This document shows, piece by piece, positions 1-7,938 of a DNA stretch of 13,279 bases (positions are counted from its first letter, which is position 1; every line of letters starts with the position of its first letter). Source of the stretch: Ilumatobacteraceae bacterium. Its GTDB lineage: Bacteria; Actinomycetota; Acidimicrobiia; Acidimicrobiales; Ilumatobacteraceae. The stretch lies in NCBI GenBank assembly GCA_023257035.1, contig JALRDI010000180.1, forward strand, positions 1 to 13,279, in the 5' to 3' direction. The notes below the pieces were generated by a model. The model ran no database searches. It was not told the origin of the DNA and saw only the letters and a list, made by a program, of their open reading frames with translations. The position numbers and the translations under genes were made by a program.

Positions 1-2527
1 CGATGTCGTGAGCGCGTGGGAGGTGTAGCTCAGGGTGCGCAATCATTGAGGCGGTCGGGGTTTCTGCTGACGACCCAACGACGGTTGTGTTCGGCGAGAT
101 CACACCGAGTCCATTTGCGCCAGCGGCAACAAGATTGTCGAGGGCAATGAGAACATCGGCATCGCCTTGGCCAAGCCGACTTGCTTGCACGGCTCCGCCT
201 TTCGAGAGCCGGATGTCGCTGACGACCGGCCCAGCCTTCTGGCTGAGTCCGATTTGATCGATTCCTTGGACGTTCCAACCGTCGAGCATTGCGGCGGTGC
301 CGATCACCTGTGCGACGGTGACGACCCCGGTGCCTCCGACGCCGGTGAGACGAATCGCAAGTTCGTCTTGATCGCTGTGGGCGGCAGGTTCTGGTGGCTC
401 AGTTGAAGGAATTGCAGCAGTGCCTGCAGTTGTGTTCACCGGGGTGTGGTCGAACAGGCGAGATGCGAGGCGGGCGAACAGGCTCGGTTCCGTATCGACG
501 GCAATGAACGATGGGCAGTCGCCGTCGACACAAGATTGGTCAAGGTTGCAGGAGTTTTGGTCGATTCGGGTCTTTCGTCCCCATGGCGTATCGAACGATT
601 GAACTGAGAGGCAGTTGCTGGTTCGACCGCAGTCTCCACAGCCTTCGCAGATTCGGTGGTCGATGACGATGCGGTCAGTTGGGGTGAGCGCGCGTCCTCT
701 CTTGCGGTCGCGTCGAAGTTCCGCTGCGCAGGGTTGATCATGAATCAGCACAGTGACGCCAGGAGTTGCGGCCAGCGCCTCCTGTGCTTCAATCAGCCGG
801 GAGCGATGCCAGACATCAACTTCGGTTGGCCAGTCGTTGTGTCGCTCGGTGTCGTCGGTCGTGACGATGACTCGGGTGACACCTTGTCGAAGAAGATTGG
901 CAGCAACCGCGGAAGGCGACAGCTGACCCGACGGCGTCTGACCGCCGGTCATCGACACAGCACCGTTGTAGAGAAGTTTGAATGTCATGTGACTACCCGC
1001 CGCTACGGCGGAGGTGACGGCGAGTTGACCGCTATGGAAGTACGTTCCATCTCCAAGGTTCTGGATCATGTGGTCGGTGGATACAAAGTGTTCCATTCCG
1101 ATCCAGAGGGAGCCCTCGTTACCCATTGCGGTAACTCCGACGATGTCGCCTCCTCGACCGGGCTCGCCAAGCATCACCATCGTGTGGCAGCCGATTCCCG
1201 CACCAACAACAGAGCCTTCGGGGACAACCGTCGATGAATTATGAGGACAGCCAGAACAGAAGAATGGGCTTCGTTCAACGGTCAGTTCAATATGGCGAAT
1301 TTGCTGTGGCGGGGCCGGAGCGAGACGATCACCAAGTCGGCCGACAAGTTGTTGGCGAAGTGCAGTGGTAATCGTCCCAGTGTCGAGCGTCCCGTGATGA
1401 GCGACGATCGGCTCGCCGTGATGAACGGATTTTCCAACAATTCGCGGAGCATCAACTCGACCAGAAAGAATTTCACGAACTGCTGTTTCGACGATTGGCT
1501 GCTTCTCTTCGATCACGATGAGTTCTTCGAGGCCAGCAGCGAACTCTCGAACAGTAGAAGTGTCGACGGGGTAGGTCACCGCCATTTCGAGAATCCTGAT
1601 TCCATTCGCAGCAATGTCATCGTTCGTTCTCATGCCGAGACGTTTCATCGCCTCATGAACCTGTCGATGGGTGTTGCCCGAGGCGATGATGCCGACCATT
1701 CCACGATCGTTTCCGGCCGTGACACGGTTGAGTTTGTTGAGGCGGATGTACTCGAGGGCGATAGGTAGTCGAACTTCGATGAGTTCGCGCTCAAGTTCGA
1801 GGTTAAACGGTGAGATCACGCGTCCCGTCGGTGCCAGCAGGTTTGCGGGACGATCGGGAAGTACGGGGTGGTGGTCGAATGCATCGAGGCCAACCGAGGC
1901 AGTACCGTCGGCGACATCAGCAACAACACGCACTGAGGTCCATAGTCCGGCTGAGCGGCTCATTGAGATTGCATGGCGTCCGAGTGCGAGTAGCGCAGCT
2001 GGGTCACCGGGCACAAGCACAGGAATTCGTAGTGCCGCCAAGATGTCGGTTGAGTTCGAGGGAACGGTCGAGCTTTTCGCTCCGGGGTCATCACCGACGA
2101 GTGCAACCACACCGCCGAGGCCGCCCGTTCCTGCGAGTACTGCATGTCGGATTGCATCGCTCGCTCGTTCGAGCCCCGGTGCTTTGCCGTACCAAACTCC
2201 AACGACGCCGTCATGGAGCGCGTCAGATCGAGTTGTTACGAGTTGCGAACCCATCACGGCGGTAGCGGCATGCTCTTCGTTGATGGCTGGAATGTGGCGA
2301 ACCGGAAGATCATGTGCAATCGAGGTTGCTCGATCGACTTCATCGCCGTAGCCGCCGAGGGGAGAACCGGGATATCCGCTGACGAATGCTGCCGTGTTGT
2401 GGCCATCTCGTCGATCCGCCATGAGCTGCTCTAGCGGCAATCGCGCAAGCGCCTGAACACCGGAGAGAAACGAAGTTGTTTGTTCCTTCGTGTATCGATC
2501 ACTTAACGCGTATTCATCAATCGTCAT
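1..2527 (-). CDS. Fused indolepyruvate / 2-oxoacid:ferredoxin oxidoreductase, 3' end missing
   Basis: The gene is open for 842 codons from the ATG at 2527-2525 to the window edge; I checked every triplet and found no stop. The product would decarboxylate aryl- or branched-chain 2-oxo acids with thiamine diphosphate, form an acyl-CoA and reduce ferredoxin in the cytoplasm. Residues 50-60 read SGYPGSPLGGY, typical of the N-terminal domain of the large single-chain family. A ThDP-binding region follows (GDGTYFHSG at 492-500, LYNGAVSMTGGQ at about 518-529). Next is a cysteine-rich 4Fe-4S segment (C627, C630, C633, C639, then C660, C666, C671), and then the start of the gamma domain (GVGGTG at 729-734). 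From memory family members are about 1150-1200 residues, so roughly the last 300 lie outside. An in-frame TGA at 2593-2591 bounds the start upstream; a G-run (GGGGG) about 7 bases before the ATG is the only ribosome-site candidate. It is last in the visible operon, 63 bases after the carrier gene. Substrate specificity is inferred from the family only. Confidence 0.9.
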   Translation of the reverse strand, partial: MTIDEYALSDRYTKEQTTSFLSGVQALARLPLEQLMADRRDGHNTAAFVSGYPGSPLGGYGDEVDRATSIAHDLPVRHIPAINEEHAATAVMGSQLVTTRSDALHDGVVGVWYGKAPGLERASDAIRHAVLAGTGGLGGVVALVGDDPGAKSSTVPSNSTDILAALRIPVLVPGDPAALLALGRHAISMSRSAGLWTSVRVVADVADGTASVGLDAFDHHPVLPDRPANLLAPTGRVISPFNLELERELIEVRLPIALEYIRLNKLNRVTAGNDRGMVGIIASGNTHRQVHEAMKRLGMRTNDDIAANGIRILEMAVTYPVDTSTVREFAAGLEELIVIEEKQPIVETAVREILSGRVDAPRIVGKSVHHGEPIVAHHGTLDTGTITTALRQQLVGRLGDRLAPAPPQQIRHIELTVERSPFFCSGCPHNSSTVVPEGSVVGAGIGCHTMVMLGEPGRGGDIVGVTAMGNEGSLWIGMEHFVSTDHMIQNLGDGTYFHSGQLAVTSAVAAGSHMTFKLLYNGAVSMTGGQTPSGQLSPSAVAANLLRQGVTRVIVTTDDTERHNDWPTEVDVWHRSRLIEAQEALAATPGVTVLIHDQPCAAELRRDRKRGRALTPTDRIVIDHRICEGCGDCGRTSNCLSVQSFDTPWGRKTRIDQNSCNLDQSCVDGDCPSFIAVDTEPSLFARLASRLFDHTPVNTTAGTAAIPSTEPPEPAAHSDQDELAIRLTGVGGTGVVTVAQVIGTAAMLDGWNVQGIDQIGLSQKAGPVVSDIRLSKGGAVQASRLGQGDADVLIALDNLVAAGANGLGVISPNTTVVGSSAETPTASMIAHPELHLPRAHDI

Positions 2528-2590
2528 TGCTCTGCCCCCATTTGCCGACGAGTGTTCTTCCAGATTAGTTACTGCGGCGAGATGCCTCAA

Positions 2591-3340
2591 TCAGCGGACG
2601 AACGACACGATGATGTCAACGGTGAGACTGATGCACGAAGCGATCACGAGCACGAGCACAGCGCGATCAAAGGCTGCCCCCGAGAGTCGTCGCCGAAGTG
2701 GCGGGCCAAATGGAACCGACGACAGAACGATGACGGAGATCAACAGTGAGACAAGTAATCGTCCCTCGAGATGTCCTCTTGCGGCGAGGGTGATGGTTTG
2801 GACAATTCCGATAAGGCCAAATGCGGTCGCGATTGAAAACACAAATGCGTCACGGGGGAGTCGTAGCGCTTGATGCCATGCTGCGACTACCGGCCCGGAT
2901 ACCCCTGAGCCACCTTGGAACACTCCGGCAATGAGTCCAGCGATTGGCGAATAGGTTCGCTCCTTGTCGTGTGATACATGGTGATCGGGGTTTCTCAACC
3001 GCTGATACAGCCACGAAATGATCGTCGCATTGAGCGCAATGAGGGTTACCTGTTCTGGAACAGCCCCCAACGACAGCGTTCCGAGGATGACGCCGACTCC
3101 ACCGGCGAGACAAAACGAGAGAAGGCCACGTGTCTGGCTTCGCGCATGCCAATTCGTTGCGACAATTCCGACGTTTTGCACGATCGCTGGAATTGCAAGT
3201 ACGGCAATCCCGGTCTCTGGAGAAACAAATAACGAGATGATGGGGAGCGCAATCAGTGGCAGTCCCATCCCGGTCACGCTTTTCACGAGGGCCCCCAGAA
3301 CGACAGCAACCCCAACGATGAGAAGATCGGCGGTCGACAT
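2591..3340 (-). CDS. TauE/SafE family anion carrier
   Basis: The 249-residue protein is almost entirely hydrophobic, with about seven to eight predicted membrane segments. It shows the two-fold repeat of the TauE/SafE family: the first half carries GALVKSVTGMGLPLIALPII at residues 16-35, and the second carries IAGLIAGVFQGGSGVSGPVV at 133-152. The family (known) moves sulfite, sulfoacetate or other small organic anions across the cytoplasmic membrane; the direction and substrate here are unknown. The ATG at 3340-3338 shares its A with the TAA stop of the sucrose phosphorylase gene (TAATG), so the two genes are probably translationally coupled and no separate ribosome site is visible. The next gene, the 2-oxoacid:ferredoxin oxidoreductase, starts 63 bases downstream. 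That pairing suggests uptake or export of an organic acid handled by the oxidoreductase, but this is inference. Confidence 0.88.
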   Translation of the reverse strand: MSTADLLIVGVAVVLGALVKSVTGMGLPLIALPIISLFVSPETGIAVLAIPAIVQNVGIVATNWHARSQTRGLLSFCLAGGVGVILGTLSLGAVPEQVTLIALNATIISWLYQRLRNPDHHVSHDKERTYSPIAGLIAGVFQGGSGVSGPVVAAWHQALRLPRDAFVFSIATAFGLIGIVQTITLAARGHLEGRLLVSLLISVIVLSSVPFGPPLRRRLSGAAFDRAVLVLVIASCISLTVDIIVSFVR

Positions 3341-4833
3341 TAGGCAGGCGTGTCAGACATAAACGAAGTTCGCGTCATCTCGATACTGCCGATGCGATCG
3401 AGGATCGTGAACGAACAGGTCGACAGGTTGATCGTTGCAGAGACCTGCGCATCAGCATCGTTGTTGACCCATTGCAGTACTAACTCGTGTGGAATGTCTC
3501 TCGCCACCAACTCAAACTTGCCTGCGAAGGCAGGATGCTCTGCTCTCCAACGAAGCAGGTTGAGCATCTGCGTGACGAGAGGGGTTTCGAGGGCATCAAG
3601 AATTTCGTGAGGCGTGTAGTAGTGGCGGTTGATATCTCGCCCGACTCCGGTTTCTTGTAGCAGTGCGAGATCATTTCTTCCGCCAAGCAAGCCGACGTAG
3701 TACACCTGAGGGACCCCCGGAAGTAACACTTGAATGAGGCGGGCAAGGATGTACGTCTCAACGTCATTTCCGAGAGCATCGAGATAGGTGCAGTTCACTT
3801 GGTAGAGGTCGAGGTTTGAGGCTGCAGCACCAGTTGCGAGCGAGCTCTCTCCGGATGAGCGCCGGGCGATTTCGTGCACCAGGCTGTCGATTCGCTCGGG
3901 AGGGAGCAAGCCCTTCCGTGATGGGTCAGAGGGGTGTGCCCCTACATCAATGACGCCAATTCCGTCGTGCGTATCGAGCACGGTGATGCAGTTCGTGGGT
4001 CGAATCTTGATCCATTCCGAAAGCGGAGCAGCGTCGCTCGTGTAGAGCGCGTCAAGGACGAGCGGCGGTAGAGCGAAGTCGTAGACAAGATCAACGCGCT
4101 TGGCGATCTCGATCTGATCTTCGAAGTAGCCGTGTATTTCAAGTAGCACCTCCATCGAGCGTGTTCGACAACGCGCTGCTAGTTGCTCAATGAACTCGTA
4201 CGTCTCGGGCAGCATGAAACAGGAAGTGCCCGCTCGCTTTATTGCGTAGCCAACGGCGTCGAGCCGAACGAGGTTGACGCCGCCCGATGAAAAGGCATTG
4301 AGAATTGAGTCGAGATAGGCCGAACCGGGTGCAGATTCGACATCGATGTCAATTTGCTGAGAGGTGAAGGTTGTCCATACAAGTCGATTCGAACCATCGT
4401 CCATGGTCAGAGTGGTGAATGGAAGGCCTGGTCGCGGTCGATAGATCTTTGCAAGGTCCTCTTCGGTTGCACCGTCAGGGAACACCGAACTCATCGTGAG
4501 GAACATGTCGTTCCATTCGGATGTTGCTCCGAGTCTCTTCCAGTCGTTGAACGAGGTTGAATCGCTCGACACATGGTTGACAATGAGGTCGGCCATCACA
4601 TCGAATTGTTCTGAAATGTTTGCTACGTCGTTCCACGTGCCGAGGCGATGGTCAACGATCGTGTGGTCACGCGGATCAAAACCAGCATCTGCGCCATCGA
4701 TTGGGTCGAAGAACGGAAGAATGTGCACCCCTCCGAACGCGCCTGCGAACGGGCCTTCGAGAAGCTGCAGCACCCCTTGGAGGTCGCCCGCGAGTCGATC
4801 CGCGTAGGTGATGAGCTGAGGTGAATTTCGCAT
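3340..4833 (-). CDS. Sucrose phosphorylase-type glycoside hydrolase (GH13_18)
   Basis: The 497-residue protein closely resembles bifidobacterial sucrose phosphorylase, which converts sucrose plus phosphate to glucose-1-phosphate and fructose. Visible motifs are QLITYADRL at 6-14, GGVHILPFF at 34-42, DGADAGFDP at 46-54, IYRPRPGLPF at 130-139 and the GH13 catalytic triad. The nucleophile is D192 in RLDAVGY, the acid/base E232 in LLEIHGY and the transition-state Asp D290 in VLDTHDG. These are the same numbers I know for the Bifidobacterium adolescentis enzyme. ATGAAASNLDLYQVN (333-347) and GRDINRHYY (398-406) also match its active-site loops. There is no signal peptide, so it is intracellular. 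It starts 12 bases after the S9 peptidase stop and overlaps the carrier start by one base. No sugar transporter or LacI-type regulator is next to it. Relatives of the same subfamily act on glucosylglycerol, glucosylglycerate or sucrose-6'-phosphate, so the exact substrate is less certain than the family. Confidence 0.92.
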   Translation of the reverse strand: MRNSPQLITYADRLAGDLQGVLQLLEGPFAGAFGGVHILPFFDPIDGADAGFDPRDHTIVDHRLGTWNDVANISEQFDVMADLIVNHVSSDSTSFNDWKRLGATSEWNDMFLTMSSVFPDGATEEDLAKIYRPRPGLPFTTLTMDDGSNRLVWTTFTSQQIDIDVESAPGSAYLDSILNAFSSGGVNLVRLDAVGYAIKRAGTSCFMLPETYEFIEQLAARCRTRSMEVLLEIHGYFEDQIEIAKRVDLVYDFALPPLVLDALYTSDAAPLSEWIKIRPTNCITVLDTHDGIGVIDVGAHPSDPSRKGLLPPERIDSLVHEIARRSSGESSLATGAAASNLDLYQVNCTYLDALGNDVETYILARLIQVLLPGVPQVYYVGLLGGRNDLALLQETGVGRDINRHYYTPHEILDALETPLVTQMLNLLRWRAEHPAFAGKFELVARDIPHELVLQWVNNDADAQVSATINLSTCSFTILDRIGSIEMTRTSFMSDTPA

Positions 4834-4845
4834 AGTTGAGGACGC

Positions 4846-6951
4846 TTAGTTCTCGGTCGCCATTGGGAGATGCTCCCGAATGAACTCCAATTGAAGGCGC
4901 AGGAGGTTCTCGGCGACAACTTCCTGCGGAGTCATGTGGCTCACACCGGCGAGCGGAAGCACTGAATGTGGTGCACCAATGGCAAGTAAGGCCGATGAAA
5001 GTTGCAATGTATGAGCCGCCACAACATTGTCGTCAGCGAGTCCATGAATGAGAAGTAGTGGTCGCTCAAGCGAGTCGAGATCGTCGATGAGTGACGATCG
5101 TCGGTACGGCTCAGGTTCAATCTTCGGGTTGCCGAGGTAGCGCTCGGTGTAATGGGTGTCATACCAACGCCACTCGGTGACGGGTGCCCCAGCGACTGCA
5201 ACATGGAATCGTTGCGGTTCACGGACAGCTGCAAGTGCAGCGAGATAGCCACCAAAACTCCAACCTCGTATCGCTACTCGCGAGAGGTCGAGTTCGACGC
5301 CTACGTGAGTAGCGCAGTGCTCAGCAGCAATGTCAAGGGCGGCCACTTGATCGGCGAGAACTGGTGTAGCCAGATCTCCATGTACCGCACGTTCCCATGT
5401 TGAACCTCTGCCCGGGGTTCCTCGGCCGTCGCACACAATGACCGCGAAGCCTTGGTCGGCAAACCATTGAGAGTTGAGATGAGCGCGCCGTGATCGGACC
5501 AATCTCAACGCGTGTGGCCCACCGTACGGGTCGACAAGTACGGGGAGTGGACCAGTGGCTGGGCTCGAAGGAAGAATGATCCCGACGTCGAGAGTATGGC
5601 CCTCAGGAGAAACACCGCGTGTGATCACGACGTTCGGTTCGCAAAGTGGATCCTCGGAGTGAGAAGTGAGTCGGTTTCCGCTTGGAAGAACCCATGACTG
5701 CTCGAATTCTTCAAGATTTGCGGTTCTCGTGATGACGAAGTCGGTGGTACCTGCTGCTTGTGCAACCACGTTCCCACTCGTCACATTCGTGAGCCCGTCG
5801 TAGCGATGCCATTTCCAAAGGTGTTGGACCGTGCTGTCATCAATCGGGTTAGCGGTGAAGAGCGCTTGATCACGTTCGGCATGAACAATTGATCGCAGTT
5901 GAAGATCTGGGGGAGTGACCGGAGCGCCATCGACGATGAGGCGTCGCGCTCCATCACGGTCTGCAGCAGTAATGATCTCGTTGGGTCCGATACCGACCGG
6001 AGCGCCAGCTACCAGTTCAACCCAACTGTCGTCGTCGTCACGCCAGACTGAGGTCGTCGAGCCGTCGGCTGGATCAACTCGAAGCACCTCAAGGCTTCGT
6101 TGGTCACGTGATTGCACGGTGATGAGAGGACCAAATGAATCCCAGGACACTCGCGCGAGATATTCAAATGCGGCGTGGTCCCATTTGACCTCGGTGAGTT
6201 CCCCAGAGTTCAGATCTGCAATGTGTAGCGAAACAGATGCGTTCGTTGTTCCTGCGGCCGGATAACGAGTTGATCGTTGGGGCGCCCACGGTTGAGCCGG
6301 ATCACTCAATGACCAGTCAGCAACCTGCGAATTGTCGACGAATGTGACAAGCACTTGTGTGCTGTCGGGTGACCACCAGTGGCCACGCATTCGACCCATC
6401 TCCTCGGCAGCAATGAATTCAGCCATTCCCCAGTTGGTGTCTGGGTTCCCGGTGGTGAGCTCGATCACCGGTGTCGTGGGCTCTGCGATCGCAGCCACTT
6501 TGAATGTCGAGCCGATCACGGCGGACACATACTGACCGTCTGGTGAAATGCGCGGGTCGAATGCGCCGTCTCCAATATCGATCTCGTGCACTACTCCGGT
6601 CGCCAGATGAACATGAAAAGTGCGTCCTGACACTGTGAAGACACCGGTTGCGCACAGTGCATCTGTGTCATAGGCGGTGATGCCCTCAGCCGATTCGCGA
6701 AGTCGCTCACGCACGGCTTGTTCGGCGGCTGATAACCCGGCACCGGAGTTGAGATTGCTTGGGTCGACGATGAGTCGCTCAATCCCTGAGCTTGTGTCGC
6801 AAGCCCAAAGGCAGGTAACTGGGTCGCTTCCAGTTCGGGATCTCGCAAAGAACACGTTCGTATGGTCAGGGCTCACACGGAGGTCACGTGGTTCTCCGAG
6901 CGTGAATCTACGAGTCCGGGCGTACTGGCGCGGAAACGAGTCGGTGGTCAA
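4846..6951 (-). CDS. S9 family peptidase (dipeptidyl-peptidase IV-like)
   Basis: This is a serine peptidase of about 701 residues with an N-terminal beta-propeller and a C-terminal alpha/beta-hydrolase domain. The catalytic residues are S565 (GWSFGG), D640 (HGLADDNV) and H672 (GVSHM), numbered from the TTG start. The propeller carries AEFIAAEEMGRMRGHWWSPD (177-196), whose EE pair corresponds to the glutamates that grip the substrate N-terminus in dipeptidyl peptidases. The protein therefore probably removes dipeptides from peptide N-termini. No signal peptide is visible, so a cytoplasmic place is likely. I chose TTG at 6951-6949 because it overlaps the nucleoside hydrolase stop as TTGA (4 bases), a common coupled arrangement. 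An ATG at 6996 is in frame but adds 15 residues (MGNHSRSHCCGKHRT) unlike the family and lies inside the neighbouring gene. The stop is TAA at 4848-4846, 12 bases before the next start. Family assignment is strong; the peptide preference is inferred. Confidence 0.9.
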   Translation of the reverse strand: MTTDSFPRQYARTRRFTLGEPRDLRVSPDHTNVFFARSRTGSDPVTCLWACDTSSGIERLIVDPSNLNSGAGLSAAEQAVRERLRESAEGITAYDTDALCATGVFTVSGRTFHVHLATGVVHEIDIGDGAFDPRISPDGQYVSAVIGSTFKVAAIAEPTTPVIELTTGNPDTNWGMAEFIAAEEMGRMRGHWWSPDSTQVLVTFVDNSQVADWSLSDPAQPWAPQRSTRYPAAGTTNASVSLHIADLNSGELTEVKWDHAAFEYLARVSWDSFGPLITVQSRDQRSLEVLRVDPADGSTTSVWRDDDDSWVELVAGAPVGIGPNEIITAADRDGARRLIVDGAPVTPPDLQLRSIVHAERDQALFTANPIDDSTVQHLWKWHRYDGLTNVTSGNVVAQAAGTTDFVITRTANLEEFEQSWVLPSGNRLTSHSEDPLCEPNVVITRGVSPEGHTLDVGIILPSSPATGPLPVLVDPYGGPHALRLVRSRRAHLNSQWFADQGFAVIVCDGRGTPGRGSTWERAVHGDLATPVLADQVAALDIAAEHCATHVGVELDLSRVAIRGWSFGGYLAALAAVREPQRFHVAVAGAPVTEWRWYDTHYTERYLGNPKIEPEPYRRSSLIDDLDSLERPLLLIHGLADDNVVAAHTLQLSSALLAIGAPHSVLPLAGVSHMTPQEVVAENLLRLQLEFIREHLPMATEN

Positions 6952-7895
6952 CGTCCGGTGCTTCCCGCAGCAATGGCTTCGGCTGTGATTTCCCACGCCG
7001 CATCGGCGTTCACCTTTGTCAGCACGGTGCAGTTCGCAGCGGGTCGATCAATCAGTGTTCGCTGGTCAACAACCGTCATGCCACGTGTGTGCTCCCCTTC
7101 GATCACCACATCGACAAAGCGCTCCTCGGAGGTGAACAAGTCGGGGTGTGTGAGTGCGAGTACCGCAAGCGGATCATGAACGGCTGCACCTTCCATGTCG
7201 TCGTGGCGTGAGCTGTAATTCGCAGAGAAGAAATCGAACAGGCCTGAAAGCACGTTGGCGAGTTGTCCGTCAATCTCTTTCACCTGAGCGATACGTGGTG
7301 CTGTTGCCTGAAACTGATGAGTGACATCCAGGCCAGCCATGATGAGTGGGAGTCCAGAATTGACGACAACTGCTGCCGCGTGGGGGTCAGCCCAGAAGTT
7401 GAATTCAGACATGGCTGTGCGGTTGCCGAAGGTGCCTCCACCCATAAATGAGATTCCCGCGATGTGGTCGCCGAGCATTGGGTCGCTGCGAAGTGCGAGT
7501 GCGATATTTGTCATCGGGCCGGTGACGACAAGGTGGCAGCCAGGGTTTGCTCGTGCGGTTTCGATGATGAATTGGACTCCATCGGTGCCATCGAGTGGAC
7601 GTGATGGCTCGGGGAGATCAGCCCCATCGAGGCCACTTTCGCCATGCACGTAACCAGCGAATGCGGGCTCGACAACGAGCGGCCGGCCGGCACCAGAGTG
7701 GACTTCGACGTCGAGATCGAGCATGTGTCGAAGTACTCGGGCGTTGTGAGTCGTTCGATCGAGTGGGGCATTTCCCGCCACTGTGGTGATTCCGAGCACG
7801 TCACATGTGTGTGCGGCCACCACGATTGCGACAGCATCGTCGTGTCCAGGATCGCAATCGAGAATGATGCGGGGTTTGGCAGATGAACTCGTCAT
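6948..7895 (-). CDS. Nucleoside hydrolase, RihA/RihB-like (probably pyrimidine-preferring)
   Basis: The 315-residue protein belongs to the IUNH family, which cleaves the N-glycosidic bond of ribonucleosides to free base and ribose. DCDPGHDDA at 13-21 is the calcium-binding motif. VHGESGLDG (83-91), MAGLDVTH (186-193) and VHDPLAV (239-245, with H240 and D241) complete the active site. VHGESGLDGADLPEP and RGMTVVD (271-277) resemble E. coli RihA rather than RihC, which suggests a pyrimidine preference; that is inference. It is cytoplasmic with no signal peptide. The ATG at 7895-7893 lies within the 3' arm of an imperfect hairpin, and no Shine-Dalgarno site is visible. The gene begins 43 bases after the thiolase-like gene and its TGA overlaps the TTG start of the S9 peptidase. 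The ribose released would need a ribokinase, not present here, before reaching RpiB, which is encoded divergently. Confidence 0.93.
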   Translation of the reverse strand: MTSSSAKPRIILDCDPGHDDAVAIVVAAHTCDVLGITTVAGNAPLDRTTHNARVLRHMLDLDVEVHSGAGRPLVVEPAFAGYVHGESGLDGADLPEPSRPLDGTDGVQFIIETARANPGCHLVVTGPMTNIALALRSDPMLGDHIAGISFMGGGTFGNRTAMSEFNFWADPHAAAVVVNSGLPLIMAGLDVTHQFQATAPRIAQVKEIDGQLANVLSGLFDFFSANYSSRHDDMEGAAVHDPLAVLALTHPDLFTSEERFVDVVIEGEHTRGMTVVDQRTLIDRPAANCTVLTKVNADAAWEITAEAIAAGSTGR

Positions 7896-7918
7896 GAAGT
7901 GATCATGCCACTTCGTGA
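7892..7918 (-). promoter_or_regulatory. Inverted repeat spanning the nucleoside hydrolase start codon
   Basis: The arms are tcatgaagtg (7892-7901) and cacttcgtga (7909-7918) with a 7-base loop. In the minus-strand transcript 9 of 10 positions pair, with one C-A mismatch. The AUG (7895-7893) sits inside the 3' arm. It could block ribosome access to the start codon, act as a protein-binding dyad, or be chance. There is no U-run after it, so it does not look like an intrinsic terminator. Confidence 0.45.
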
Positions 7919-7938
7919 TGGTTCAGTTCACCGCAGAA

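Noticed and set aside
656..2351. Plus-strand open frames (about 656-1237, 1241-1768 and 1671-2351) suggesting several hypothetical proteins
   Set aside because: They lie antisense to an 842-codon frame with clear 2-oxoacid:ferredoxin oxidoreductase motifs; their own products are low-complexity and match no family I recognise.
2591..3362. Overlapping frames on both strands in the TauE/SafE gene
   Set aside because: Arg/Ser/Pro-rich shadow products; only the hydrophobic 249-residue frame has family motifs and coupled spacing.
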